This document shows positions 20,366-30,887 of a DNA stretch of 64,000 bases, in pieces. The position numbers and the translations under genes were made by a program. Positions within the stretch are counted from its first letter, which is position 1. Every line of letters begins with the position of its first letter. The notes under the pieces are model-generated. The model was given only the letters and a program-made list of their open reading frames with translations, was not told where the DNA came from and ran no database searches. The DNA lies in the NCBI GenBank assembly GCA_021201295.1, contig JAJQFE010000022.1, forward strand, positions 62,001-126,000. Direction: 5' to 3'. The DNA comes from Tannerellaceae bacterium (lineage in GTDB: Bacteria > Bacteroidota > Bacteroidia > Bacteroidales > Tannerellaceae).

Positions 20366-22735
20366 ATGAAAAATTTGATGATGGCTTTCCGGTCCCTGTT
20401 TAAAAAAGGACGGAATAATGGAATTAAGATGCTTTCCTTGGGAGTTGGTTTAGCGATGGGGTTAGTCCTGATCTCCAAAGTAATGTTCGAGTTCACATAT
20501 GATGATTTTTATCCGGATAAAGATCGTATTTATATGATCAATACGATTATTCACCGGGGAAATAATGCAGACAGGGACTTTACCGGAGTCAGTGGAGGAG
20601 TAGCACCCGGTATGAAAAGAGAAATCCCGGAGGTGGAAGTAGCTACACGATATGCCTGGTTTGGACAGGAGGTGATTTTTAAAACACCAGATAAAAGAAA
20701 GTACATCGGGGATGTGATTTATGCAGACACTTGTTTTTTGATGTCTTACCCTTGCCGGTTATCACAGGAGATGTAAAAGATATTCTGGCCAGGCCTTCCT
20801 ATGCGATGATTTCGGAAACGATAGCAAAAAATATGGGGGGAATTGAAACTGTCATGGGACAGGTCGTGGAGTTTGATAGTGCACCTGGCAAACGGATCAC
20901 TATTGGAGGCGTTTTTAAAGATATGCCGGAAAATTCACATGTGAAATATGATATGATCCTATCCATGCCTACACTGGGAGTATTTTCCTGGGATGGTACG
21001 GAAAACTGGTATGGAAATGAAAGATACAGAGGGTATGTAAAATTATATCCCGGAGTAGATCCGGAAAGTCTGGCACCTGCTATCCGGAGAATGCAGGAAA
21101 AAATCAGCCTCTGGAAGAGATGCAGAAGGCGGGAGTGGATATAACGTATGCCCTTTTGCCACTGGCAGAATTCCATTCCGGTTTACCGGAAACGAAAAGG
21201 ATGGCTCTATTATTAAGCCTGTTGGCTTTTGCGCTTATTTTTACTGCCATTATGAATTATATACTTGTTGTTTTGTCTTCTTTAGTGGCAAGAATGAAAG
21301 AGATGGCAGTCTATAAATCCTATGGTGCCACCGGAAAGAATATAATGAATATCATGTTACTGGAAACAGCAGTGCATTTAGTGCTGGCCTTGCTGCTGTC
21401 TGTTTTCCTGATTCTTCTTTTCCGTGGTAAAATACAGGAAATCCTGACAGTCTCCGTTAGTGCTTTATTCACTCTTCGGACAATGGGGATATTAGCCGTG
21501 ATCTGTCTGCTTGTATTTTTGATCTCCGGTATTATTCCCTCCTGGCTATATGCCCGTATACCCGTTTCATCTGCTTTCCGGAGTTTTAAAGAATCCAGAC
21601 GTAACTGGAAAATGGTCTCTTTATTTATTCAGTTCATTGCAGCTATGTTTTTGGTTTCCTTATTAGTCATTATCTGAAAACAATATAAGTTGATGGTAGA
21701 TGACAATCCAGGATATGCCTATGAAAAACTACTGTATTGTTATACCTCAGGAGTGCAGGAAGAAGAACGATTGAGAGCAGTAGAAGAAATTAGCCGGCTT
21801 TCCTTTGTACAAAGTGTGGCAACTGCTACTACCCTGCCGATTGATTGGATGTACGGAAATAATGTTAGTTTTCTGGATGACGACCGGGAACTGTTTAATA
21901 TAGCAGATATGTATTATGCCGATGAAAACTATCTCCCCCTGATGGAGATCCCAGTAATAGAAGGCACAAATTTTATGCCTGGTCTGGAGTCGGAAGGGAA
22001 TACCCAGATGATAGTCAGTAAGTCGTTTGCAGACCGTCTGATTAGGATAGAAAATCGACGAATGGAGTAGTTGGAAAGAGTGTAAATGTCTCGGAACATG
22101 GTGTATGTACGATTATTGGAGTTTTTCTCGATATTCGGCTTACTTCTATTGCAAATGAAGATGACCGTCCGGCCGCCCTTTTTTATAGAACCACCTCACA
22201 GAACAGGACCATGCTGATTAAATTACACCAGTTAAAGGCGGAAGATATTCTCACTGTAACAAGAACGTTAGAACAGATCATGCCAAACAAAGAGATAGAT
22301 GTTTTATCTTATAAATTGAGTATGGTAGGTCTGTATGAATCCTCCCGGTTATTCCGTGATTCAGTCATGATCGGAGGAATGGTGACTCTGCTGATTTCAT
22401 TAATCGGGTTGATCGGGTATGTAAAAGATGAAATGAACCGGCGCTGGTCGGAAATTGCTGTTCGCCGGATTAATGGAGGAACTGTTGCTGACATTTTGGT
22501 ATTATTTATCAAAAACATAGGTTTTATTGCTGTCCCTGCTATTTTAACCGGTGGATTGATTGCTTACCTGACTGGCAGTAAGTGGCTGGAAAGTTTTTCT
22601 GTAAAGATAACTTTAGCAGGATATATATTTATCCTCTGCGGATTGTTTGTCCTGGTCGTTATTATAGGAATAGTAATGTTAAACGGTTATAAAAACGCCA
22701 GTGAAAATCCGGTGAATAACCTCCAGTCCGAATAA
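20366..22735 (+). pseudogene. MacB/FtsX-like ABC transporter permease, multiple lesions
   Basis: Would encode about 790 residues of a two-module permease: N-terminal helix and MacB periplasmic domain, then four-helix FtsX domains (for example LVVLSSLVARMKEMAVYKSYGATGKN and WSEIAVRRINGGTVADILVL). Frame is lost at the T6 run 20734-20739, at the A6 run 21098-21103 and near 22045-22060; an in-frame TGA occurs at 21675-21677 (VII*KQYKLMVDDNPG). Splicing the frames recovers family sequence throughout, so the gene was complete. No ATP-binding subunit gene lies beside it, although such permeases need one; it may be elsewhere or lost. Confidence 0.85.
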
Positions 22736-23196
22736 GAAGCAACTATCTGTTAACTGAATAGAAAATCACCTACTGAAAATAAACAGGAGACTCCGGCCGG
22801 AATAATAGGCAGACCACAGATGAACCCTTTTATAAAACAGGTCATCCTGTCGGAGATAGACCTTTTAAATCATTCCCTTCTATAGTAAAATCCGGTGTTG
22901 ATCTATTCTTCTCCCCATTTCATCGGGAATTGTATCGGGATGTCAGGGAAATATCTATCTTTGTAGCGGTTTTTAGTTAAAACGAGATATTGTAAATAAC
23001 GTATAGAATTAAAACACTGACAGTTTGTTCCCGGATGAATAGATCTCTTCCATGAGGGCGGAAAATCTCTAAAGCATCTGTTTTTATGCAAATTGTAGTT
23101 AAATGGAATAGAAACGGTTCGATTTAACACTGGCATTTTTGTTTTAGTTTTGTAAGTTTACAAATTTATTTAAGGTAAAAAGATAAGAAAGATTGT
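22736..23196. other. Intergenic region with possible promoter and long leader
   Basis: 461 bases without a supported gene. A TATCTTTG box at 22956-22963 with TTG at 22930-22932, and a TAGTTTTG box at 23145-23152, could both drive the DUF5686 gene at 23197. The first would give a leader of over 200 bases. I see no riboswitch, terminator or coding pattern. AT-rich towards the right end. Confidence 0.4.
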
Positions 23197-25752
23197 ATGC
23201 TAAAAAAGATTCATCTTTTTTTTCTATTTATACTTATTGCGTGGACCGCGGGCAGTCAGAATACGACAATAAAAGGATTAGTAACAGACTCTATTACTGG
23301 TGAACCCCTTCCCTTTGTTGCCGTTTTGCTGGAAGGCACCACGAATGGGACTGTGACGGATGATGATGGAAATTTCAGTTTTACGATCACCGGAGGAGGA
23401 ACATTGTTAGTATCTTATCTGGGATATACCGAAAAAAAGGTTCCGGTGACCCGGGGAAGAGTAAATAATCTGAAGATAGAACTGGTTCCCACCACTATTA
23501 ATTTATCAGAAGTCATTATCAAACCTGGAAAGGAACGGTACTCCAAACGTGAAAATCCGGCTGTTATTTTTGTCCGCAATGTAATCTCTTCAAGAGAAAG
23601 TAATAATCCCCGTAATCATCCTTATTTCACCTATGACCAGTATGAACGGATGGTCTTTGCTATGAATGATTTTGAACCTAAAGTCAGAGAAGAAGGAGAA
23701 AAAGCCGGCCGCTTTGATTTCCTGGTAGAGTTTGTGGATACATTGGATATGGGAAGGACCATTCTCCCGGTATCGGAAAAAGAACGGTTCGAACATGTCT
23801 ATTACCAGAAAGACCCCCGGACAGAGAAAAGGGTAGTGGAGGCAACCAAATCGGCCGGAGTGGATGAGATCTTCTCCCGGGATGGGATTGCCCAGTTATT
23901 GGGAGAAGTATTCCGGGAAGTAGATATCTTTAAAAATGATATTCCTCTATTCCTGAATCGTTTTGTCAGTCCACTTTCTACGATGGGACCTAATTTCTAT
24001 AAATACTATCTGCTGGATACATTGGAAATGAACGGGCAACAGGTAGTCGATCTGGGATTTGTGCCCTTTAATTCGGAAAGCTGGGGATTTACAGGCCACC
24101 TATATGTAATACTGGATTCCACTTTCTTTGTACAACGCGCTGTCCTGAATGTACCCCGGGATATTAACCTGAACTTTGTCAGTAGCATGACTATCGAACA
24201 GACTTTCCTGCGGACAGAAGATGGTACACGGTTGATGACCAAAGATGATATTCAGGTAGACTTTAAATTCTCACCTAAATCCAAAGGTATGTACTCCCGC
24301 CGTTTGAACGTCTATAGCAACCATTCATTCGATCCCCCGGAGAATATGGACGTATTCCAGCAATCCGCACCGGTTGCGACCCGGGATGATGCCGGGAGGA
24401 AAAATGAGGAGTATTGGGATAGTATCCGTCCCGAACTGGCCCAGAAAAGGAATCCAAATACAGTCGAAAAACTGATGGACAGGTTGCGTGCTGTTCCGGT
24501 GTTCTATGTAACAGAAAAAATTGTCTCTATTCTGGTTTCCGGATATATACAAACAGATAAAGTAAAAGAGAAAAGTAAATTTGAATTCGGGCCGATGAAT
24601 ACTACCGTCAGTTACAATGCGATTGAAGGTGCCCGTTTCCGTGTTGGAGGAACAACTACGGTTCATTTCAGTAACCGTTTCTTTATGGATGGTTTTCTGG
24701 CATACGGTACCAAAGATGAAAAACTGAAATATGATGTTTTAGCCGAATATTCATTTATTGATAAGAAAGACTACCGGAAAGAATTCCCGGTACATTCCAT
24801 TCGTGCCCAATATACCTATGATATTAACCAGATAGGTCAGCAATATGCCTTTACCAATAAAGATAACGTATTCCTGATCTGGAAGCGGCAGAAAGATGAC
24901 CAGGCCACCTACCTGCGTAAAATGGAATTGGCCTATACCCATGAAATGCATAGTGGATTCTCTTATTATGCCAACCTGCGTCACTATAAGGAATATGCAA
25001 CTGTCTATACTCCATTTAATGAGATTATCAATGACCGGTTTGAAACCCGCTGGTTGGATGATTACAAAATGTTAGAACTGGAAGTAAAACTCCGGTATGC
25101 ACCAAATGAAAAATTCTATCAGTCCCGTAATTACCGCTATCCAATCACATTAGATGCACCGGTATTTACCCTGAGTCATACGATAGCCGCCAAAGGTTTC
25201 CTCGGAACCTCCTACGATTACAACCGGACAGAGTTTGGTATCCAGAAACGTTTCTGGTTATCCGCTTTCGGATATATGGATATTTATGCCAAAGCAGGGA
25301 AAGTCTGGAACCGCGTTCCATATGCCTTATTGATCATTCCGAATGCTAACCTTTCCTATTCCATACAGTCGGAATCCTATACCAATATGAACGCTATGGA
25401 ATTCCTGAACGACGAATATGTTTCCTGGGACTGGACCTATAATATAAACGGTGCCCTGTTTAACCGTATACCCCTGGTCAAAAAACTGAAATGGAGAGAG
25501 GTAGTCTCTTTCCGTGGTATGTTTGGAAACCTGACAGATAAAAATAATCCTTACCTGCCAGGCACAGAAGGACTCTATGCGTTCCCGGAAGCTACCCACC
25601 TGATGGGAAAAGATCCCTATATGGAATATGGTCTGGGAGTTGAAAATATTTTTAAATTCCTTCGTCTCGATTACGTGCGCCGTCTGACTTATCTGGACAA
25701 TCCGGGCATTCAGAAGCACGGTGTCCGTTTCACGATGAGACTTACTTTCTAA
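23197..25752 (+). CDS. CarboxypepD_reg-like / DUF5686 outer-membrane protein
   Basis: 851 residues. A signal peptide (MLKKIHLFFLFILIAWTAGS) is followed by a CarboxypepD_reg-like beta-sandwich (TIKGLVTDSITGEPLPFVAV to GTLLVSYLGYTEKKV, residues about 22-105), then DUF5686 with a C-terminal beta-barrel-like region ending in RFTMRLTF, an outer-membrane terminal signature. This architecture is typical of Bacteroidota and is predicted to sit in the outer membrane; its function is unknown. It is intact. A clear paralog with a nonsense codon is at 41106-43649, sharing long blocks such as SAGVDEIFSRDGI and LYSNHSFD/IYSNHTF-type segments. It ends at its own terminator. Confidence 0.9.
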   Translation: MLKKIHLFFLFILIAWTAGSQNTTIKGLVTDSITGEPLPFVAVLLEGTTNGTVTDDDGNFSFTITGGGTLLVSYLGYTEKKVPVTRGRVNNLKIELVPTTINLSEVIIKPGKERYSKRENPAVIFVRNVISSRESNNPRNHPYFTYDQYERMVFAMNDFEPKVREEGEKAGRFDFLVEFVDTLDMGRTILPVSEKERFEHVYYQKDPRTEKRVVEATKSAGVDEIFSRDGIAQLLGEVFREVDIFKNDIPLFLNRFVSPLSTMGPNFYKYYLLDTLEMNGQQVVDLGFVPFNSESWGFTGHLYVILDSTFFVQRAVLNVPRDINLNFVSSMTIEQTFLRTEDGTRLMTKDDIQVDFKFSPKSKGMYSRRLNVYSNHSFDPPENMDVFQQSAPVATRDDAGRKNEEYWDSIRPELAQKRNPNTVEKLMDRLRAVPVFYVTEKIVSILVSGYIQTDKVKEKSKFEFGPMNTTVSYNAIEGARFRVGGTTTVHFSNRFFMDGFLAYGTKDEKLKYDVLAEYSFIDKKDYRKEFPVHSIRAQYTYDINQIGQQYAFTNKDNVFLIWKRQKDDQATYLRKMELAYTHEMHSGFSYYANLRHYKEYATVYTPFNEIINDRFETRWLDDYKMLELEVKLRYAPNEKFYQSRNYRYPITLDAPVFTLSHTIAAKGFLGTSYDYNRTEFGIQKRFWLSAFGYMDIYAKAGKVWNRVPYALLIIPNANLSYSIQSESYTNMNAMEFLNDEYVSWDWTYNINGALFNRIPLVKKLKWREVVSFRGMFGNLTDKNNPYLPGTEGLYAFPEATHLMGKDPYMEYGLGVENIFKFLRLDYVRRLTYLDNPGIQKHGVRFTMRLTF

Positions 25753-25760
25753 AACAGATA

Positions 25761-25803
25761 AACCATATAGCCGGAACAACAAATCCCGGCTATATGGTTT
25801 TTA
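25761..25803 (+). terminator. Hairpin terminator after DUF5686
   Basis: AACCATATAGCCGG (25761-25774) pairs with CCGGCTATATGGTT (25786-25799), followed by a short T tract. Confidence 0.9.
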
Positions 25804-25926
25804 ACCTTTTCCATTTCCTTCCTGAATATACCTGCCTTGTCAATTTATTTTATAGTTTTGTAGTTATAAAATTAACGATCCGTTTTTCAACAACTAAGCT
25901 CAACGATTCCCGAGGAGTATCATCAT

Positions 25927-28803
25927 ATGAATATATCCCGTTATATATATATATTGCTGATTTTAGGTTTTACAGTAGCTAAGTTATCTGCTCAGTTCGT
26001 GGACTATGGAACAGATCCGGCCCGCCTGAAATGGCAATATGTAAATACACCTCACTATAAGGTGATCTTTCCACAGGGAACCGATTCATTGGCCCGCCGA
26101 TATACCATTTTTCTGGAAAATGTATATCCCCATATGGCTAAAACCATCGGAGAACCTAAAAAATTACGGTTTCCGGTGATCCTGCATCCGGAAAATATGC
26201 AATCCAATGGCATGGTAGCCTGGGCACCCAGACGGATGGAATTAGTGACCACCCCTGGTTCCGATCTCTATGCACAAAGCTGGGACAGGCAACTGGTCAT
26301 CCACGAATCCCGCCACGTCTTTCAGACCGGAAGGCTCTTCCAGGGGATTTTCAAGCCACTCTACTATATAGCAGGAGAACAAGTCGGAGGGATTGTCGAT
26401 TTAGGCGTACCCAAATGGTTCTTTGAAGGAGATGCCGTGGTAACAGAAACTGCTATGTCCAACAGTGGACGGGGACGCTTACCGGAATTTAATATGGTGT
26501 ACCGGGCACGTATGGCATCCGGAAACTTTTTTTCATTTGATAAATGGATCATGAGCTCCTATAAAGACTACACCGGAACCTTTTATGCCATAGGCTATGA
26601 TATGACAGCATTTGCCCGGTCCCGGTATGGCACAGACCTATGGAATAAGGTCACAGACCGGTATGCAAAGCGTATTTATGCAGTTCCTCCCTTTTCGAAT
26701 GCCCTGAAACAGTATACCGGGATCAATACCAAAGAATTGTTTAACCAGACCTTTGCATTTCTTTCCGGGGAATGGCAACAAATAGATAGTATCAATGGCA
26801 CACCGACACCGATAGATTATCTGTCACCGGAAAAACGTTCGTTCACCTCTTACCGGTATCCGCAACCCCTGAATGAACAAGAGGTGATCGCAGTTAAATC
26901 CGGCCTTAAAGACCTGAATTCGTTAGTCCTTCTGCGTAATGGCGAAGAGATCCATCTGGGGTACATAGGAACCCTGAATAGCCGGATCACCCTGGCGCAG
27001 AACCGGGTTTACTGGTCAGAATATGTCTCCGGATTGAGATGGACCCATCACAATTATTCTGTCATAAAGTATTATGATCTGCCAACCGGAAAGATCCATA
27101 CCTTAACTCCCCGGCAACGCTATATGGCTCCGGCAGTGGGCAGTGAAGGGAAGCAAATAGGGATTAGCCGGTTCTCTCCGGAAGGAAACAATAGCCTCCT
27201 GATAGTAGATGCCGTAACAGGCAAAGAACTCCGGCATTTTTCCACTCCGGAGAATATATTTGTAAAAGAAATAACCTTTGGCAGAGAAAACGAACTGTTT
27301 GTATTAGGAGTGGATGACAGAGGGATCCGGTTTTTGCAGCTCACCCTGGACAGTGGAGAGTGGAAACAGATAGCCGGCCCTTTTGCCTCTAATATCACCT
27401 CGCCGGTCTGGCAGGATCACAAACTCTATTTTGAATCCGGATGGAACGGAACGAATAATATCTATTACATCGATCTCCGGGATCATCAGGCTTATCGTCT
27501 GACAGCTTCCCGGTTTGGAGCCTTTACTCCGGCTCTTTCTGAAGACGGAAAGGAATTATGGGTGGCAGACTATCAGGAAAATGGCTACCGGGTAGGACAT
27601 ATATCATCGGATCACCAGTTGAACGAACCGGTAGACCTGTCAGATCCTTACTGGTTTATACTGGCGGAAGAAATGGCCGCCCAGGAACAGTTCAATCTGG
27701 ATGAAGCTACTCTTACATCGGTTACATTTGAACCTAAACCCTACCGGAAAGGGCCCCATCTGTTTCAGATCCATAGCTGGGCGCCTTTCTATTATGATGC
27801 GATTGATGTGGTGAACATACAATTAGATGATTTCAGTACGATTGTCAAACCAGGAGCCATGCTTTTATCCCAGAACGCGTTAAACACGGCTATTACCCAG
27901 GCCGGTTGGTATTACCGAAAAGGATATCACCATGGTAAAGTTGCCTTTACCTATATGGGATGGTATCCGGTAATGGATATCAGCCTGGATTATGGAGATA
28001 AAGCCTTTAATATAGCCTGGGTAAAAGACGAAGAAGAAGTGCTTTCCACTACTTCCTATTATACCGGAAGGAACCGGATCGAAGCAGAAGCCAAAGTATA
28101 TATCCCATTCAACTTTACACGCAATCATTATATCAGGGGCTTACAACCTTCCGTTACCTGGTATTACACCAATAACCGTTATCAGCAGATCCAAAGTGGG
28201 GCATTCCGGGATTTCCAGTATCTGTTGACAGAGCTACGCTATTATCATTACCAGAGGATGGCCACACAGGATCTGTTACCCAGGCTGGGTTACCAGGTCC
28301 GTTTACAATACCTGAACACACCGCTAAACACGGAAAATTACGGAAGCCTGTATGCCGCCCGTTTGACTACCTATTTACCGGGTCTCCGGTGGAATGATGG
28401 ATTAATGTTGCGTGCCGGTTACCAGTATCAAAGTGTAGATGAGAAAGCGCTCTATATACCCAAACGATTGCTGGAAGAAACCCGGGGATATAACTATCTG
28501 TATCGCACCCGCCAGCAGTTCACCTTTAAAGCTGATTACTCCTTTACCTTATTTAATCCGGATGTCAGTGTGGGTTCTCTGGCCTATATTAAACGGATAC
28601 GAAGTAATCTGTTTTATGATCTTACCCGGAATCAGGCACATGAGACCAGCGGATGGACTACCATGAGCTCATATGGAGCAGACCTGATCCTGGACTGGAA
28701 TGCTTTTCGCCTGGATTATCCGATCTCTTTAGGGGTACGGGTGATCAGCCCAGTCAACTACGGCAATGTACAGGCAGAAGCGCTTTTCACGATTAGTTTT
28801 TAA
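25927..28803 (+). CDS. Large exported protein with HExxH-like (HESRH) motif and TolB-like propeller
   Basis: 958 residues. A signal peptide (ILLILGFTVAKLSA) is followed at residues about 25-280 by a peptidase-MA-like region: the motif VIHESRHVFQ at about 121-130, then GVPKWFFEGDAVVTE, whose Glu is placed like the third zinc ligand of gluzincin metallopeptidases. The middle holds WD40/TolB-like propeller blades (for example GKQIGISRFSPEGNNSLLIV and TPALSEDGKELWVADY). The C-terminal 300 residues look like an outer-membrane beta-barrel and end in EALFTISF. Catalytic activity is inferred from motif only. The downstream SUMF1-type gene starts 25 bases later, so the two are probably one operon. Confidence 0.82.
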   Translation: MNISRYIYILLILGFTVAKLSAQFVDYGTDPARLKWQYVNTPHYKVIFPQGTDSLARRYTIFLENVYPHMAKTIGEPKKLRFPVILHPENMQSNGMVAWAPRRMELVTTPGSDLYAQSWDRQLVIHESRHVFQTGRLFQGIFKPLYYIAGEQVGGIVDLGVPKWFFEGDAVVTETAMSNSGRGRLPEFNMVYRARMASGNFFSFDKWIMSSYKDYTGTFYAIGYDMTAFARSRYGTDLWNKVTDRYAKRIYAVPPFSNALKQYTGINTKELFNQTFAFLSGEWQQIDSINGTPTPIDYLSPEKRSFTSYRYPQPLNEQEVIAVKSGLKDLNSLVLLRNGEEIHLGYIGTLNSRITLAQNRVYWSEYVSGLRWTHHNYSVIKYYDLPTGKIHTLTPRQRYMAPAVGSEGKQIGISRFSPEGNNSLLIVDAVTGKELRHFSTPENIFVKEITFGRENELFVLGVDDRGIRFLQLTLDSGEWKQIAGPFASNITSPVWQDHKLYFESGWNGTNNIYYIDLRDHQAYRLTASRFGAFTPALSEDGKELWVADYQENGYRVGHISSDHQLNEPVDLSDPYWFILAEEMAAQEQFNLDEATLTSVTFEPKPYRKGPHLFQIHSWAPFYYDAIDVVNIQLDDFSTIVKPGAMLLSQNALNTAITQAGWYYRKGYHHGKVAFTYMGWYPVMDISLDYGDKAFNIAWVKDEEEVLSTTSYYTGRNRIEAEAKVYIPFNFTRNHYIRGLQPSVTWYYTNNRYQQIQSGAFRDFQYLLTELRYYHYQRMATQDLLPRLGYQVRLQYLNTPLNTENYGSLYAARLTTYLPGLRWNDGLMLRAGYQYQSVDEKALYIPKRLLEETRGYNYLYRTRQQFTFKADYSFTLFNPDVSVGSLAYIKRIRSNLFYDLTRNQAHETSGWTTMSSYGADLILDWNAFRLDYPISLGVRVISPVNYGNVQAEALFTISF

Positions 28804-28828
28804 TCTGAAGCAAGTAAATATATTTCAT

Positions 28829-30601
28829 ATGAAAAGGCTCCTTTTACTCTGTTTTTTCTTTAGTTATTCCATGACTACACTGTCAGCCCCCGGCTACCAG
28901 ATACGGGCAAAGATCAGCGGAGTAAAAAATGGCACCCGGTTCTTTTTGCGGGACTTTGATACCCAGCGGATCATTAACTCCGCACAGATAGAAAAAGGGG
29001 AACTACTCATGAAAGGAGAACTTTTTGATACACCACGGTTAGTCTGGCTGACTACTACGCTGAAAGATGAATTCTACTATAGCGAGTTGTTTATAGAAAA
29101 TGATACGTTACTGATCGAAGGAGATTTCCGGGATTTTCTCTATGGACTCCGTGTGCAGGGCTCATCTACCCATCAGGAATATGCCCGCTATCAGGAAAAA
29201 ATAAAAGATATTCAGCAAACCATAGATAGCCTTCAGCATATATCCATGTATCTGCAGGATCTGACCTCCGATGATCCGAAAGCTGCTAAAAGTAAACGCT
29301 ATTCCAAACAAATGAAGCAGGAACTGAAACGGTTTGTTAACAAAGATAACCGGGTAAACTTTGAATTAGAAATCGATCTTAAAACCGGAAGAGCGATAGA
29401 CCGGCGGGACGTGGTCCGGATGAAATTTATAGATCAGCATATGGAAAGTCCCGCCGCCCAATTCCTGTTGACCCGGGTTATGAAAAAATTGCCTATGGAT
29501 TCCCTGCGTTATTTTTACAGCCACATCCCGTTGGAGATGAGACGGAGTAAATATCCCCGTCTGATCAGTAACCAGATCAACCCCTATGCCGATCAGTGTA
29601 TTAAAGAAGCCGACCGTCTGATCGCGCAGGAAGGAGAACCCTGGGAACAGGTAGCCTGGGCTGAAGAAGCCTGGAAGCTGTATGAAGAGGGAGTCCATCT
29701 GAACCCGGAACGGGTGGAAGTCTATATTGCACTAGGAAGTATCTATGAACGGCTATTACCCATAAAAGGAATTGACGCCTATGATATTTCTCTCAACAGC
29801 CTGGAAAAGTTCATAGCCAGTGAGGTAACAGAAGAAGAAAAAGAGGTTGCCCGGAACCGTCTCCGGGATATTCAGTATAAAAAGAAATTAGCCACCAGTA
29901 TACACCCGGAAATGGTGGAAGTCAAAGGGGGTACCTATGAGCTTGGATCTACCTATGAAGAAAATAACAATCCGCTCCATAAAGTGACAGTCAACGATTT
30001 TTATATCAGTCGGTATGAGATCACGAACTATCAGTTTGCCTACTTTATACGTGCGTATGGAAGCCGGACAGTCAAATCGGGACCTGATGAAGGCGAACCT
30101 TTGTATTATGAGTCGGAGTGGGGGATACAACAGGAAGAAGCAGTCCCGGGATATGAATCCCATCCAGCGTTATATGTTACCTGGTACGGAGCCCGGGAAT
30201 ATAGTCAATGGGCAGGAGGCCGGCTTCCCACCGAAGATGAGTGGGAATATGCCGCCCGGGGCGGACGCTACGGAAACCGCCGCCATCTCTATAGTGGTGG
30301 AATGGAACTCGATAGCGTAGGATGGTATGCCGGAAATTCGGAAGGAAAAACTCATCCGGTCGGGATGAAACAGCCCAATGAATTAGGACTCTATGATATG
30401 AGTGGCAATCTTTGGGAATGGTGTGCGGAACTTATGGAAGAAGAGGGTAAACTATACTCGCCCGTGCGAGGCGGAACCTGGTTTAACGAACGTGCCATCT
30501 GCCGCCCTACCTGCCGGTATTATATTTTTCCAAACAGTAAACATTTTAATAATGGATTCCGGATGGTAAAGGATACTCTTCTGGAAGAAGAGAAAAAGTA
30601 G
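28829..30601 (+). CDS. DUF4369-like and SUMF1/formylglycine-generating-like exported protein
   Basis: 590 residues from the ATG at 28829, which begins a signal peptide (MKRLLLLCFFFSYSMTTLSA); an in-frame ATG 63 bases upstream would bury it. Residues about 22-115 resemble the DUF4369 domain found at the N-terminus of Bacteroidota thioredoxin-like proteins (IRAKISGVKNGTRFFLRDF). A helical region with coiled-coil potential follows. The C-terminal 230 residues are a SUMF1/EgtB/PvdO-type fold (VEVKGGTYELGS, GGRLPTEDEWEYAARGG, SGNLWEWC, VRGGTWFN, NGFRMV). GldK/PorK of type 9 secretion share this fold, but I cannot assign that role. No oxidase cysteine pair is evident. Confidence 0.85.
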   Translation: MKRLLLLCFFFSYSMTTLSAPGYQIRAKISGVKNGTRFFLRDFDTQRIINSAQIEKGELLMKGELFDTPRLVWLTTTLKDEFYYSELFIENDTLLIEGDFRDFLYGLRVQGSSTHQEYARYQEKIKDIQQTIDSLQHISMYLQDLTSDDPKAAKSKRYSKQMKQELKRFVNKDNRVNFELEIDLKTGRAIDRRDVVRMKFIDQHMESPAAQFLLTRVMKKLPMDSLRYFYSHIPLEMRRSKYPRLISNQINPYADQCIKEADRLIAQEGEPWEQVAWAEEAWKLYEEGVHLNPERVEVYIALGSIYERLLPIKGIDAYDISLNSLEKFIASEVTEEEKEVARNRLRDIQYKKKLATSIHPEMVEVKGGTYELGSTYEENNNPLHKVTVNDFYISRYEITNYQFAYFIRAYGSRTVKSGPDEGEPLYYESEWGIQQEEAVPGYESHPALYVTWYGAREYSQWAGGRLPTEDEWEYAARGGRYGNRRHLYSGGMELDSVGWYAGNSEGKTHPVGMKQPNELGLYDMSGNLWEWCAELMEEEGKLYSPVRGGTWFNERAICRPTCRYYIFPNSKHFNNGFRMVKDTLLEEEKK

Positions 30602-30887
30602 AATTTAGCATAGATCTTCTGTCTCTTATTCAATAAGGTATATAATTCATTAGGAATAGAAGATTAGTTATCAGAAATATTCCCTCCACCCTCCAAATTC
30701 CAAAAATGGAACATTTTACTCCTCTTTTGTCCTACTCCCCATTACCCTTAAATCTCCAACTTTGTATAGGAGTAAAAATCATAGCAGTACATATAAAAAC
30801 AAATACAAATGAAAATAAGATACTACATATTATATATGTATGCAAGTATTTTTTACCCCATACCCCCAACAGTAAATTAACCCTGAT
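30602..30887. other. AT-rich intergenic region before the polyene-like operon
   Basis: 286 bases with no gene on either strand that I can support. CAACTTTG at 30757-30764 is one base from the -7 consensus and could be the operon promoter, leaving a leader of roughly 115 bases with a short AT palindrome around 30830. The composition changes abruptly at the right edge, where the A/C-rich plus strand begins. Confidence 0.4.
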
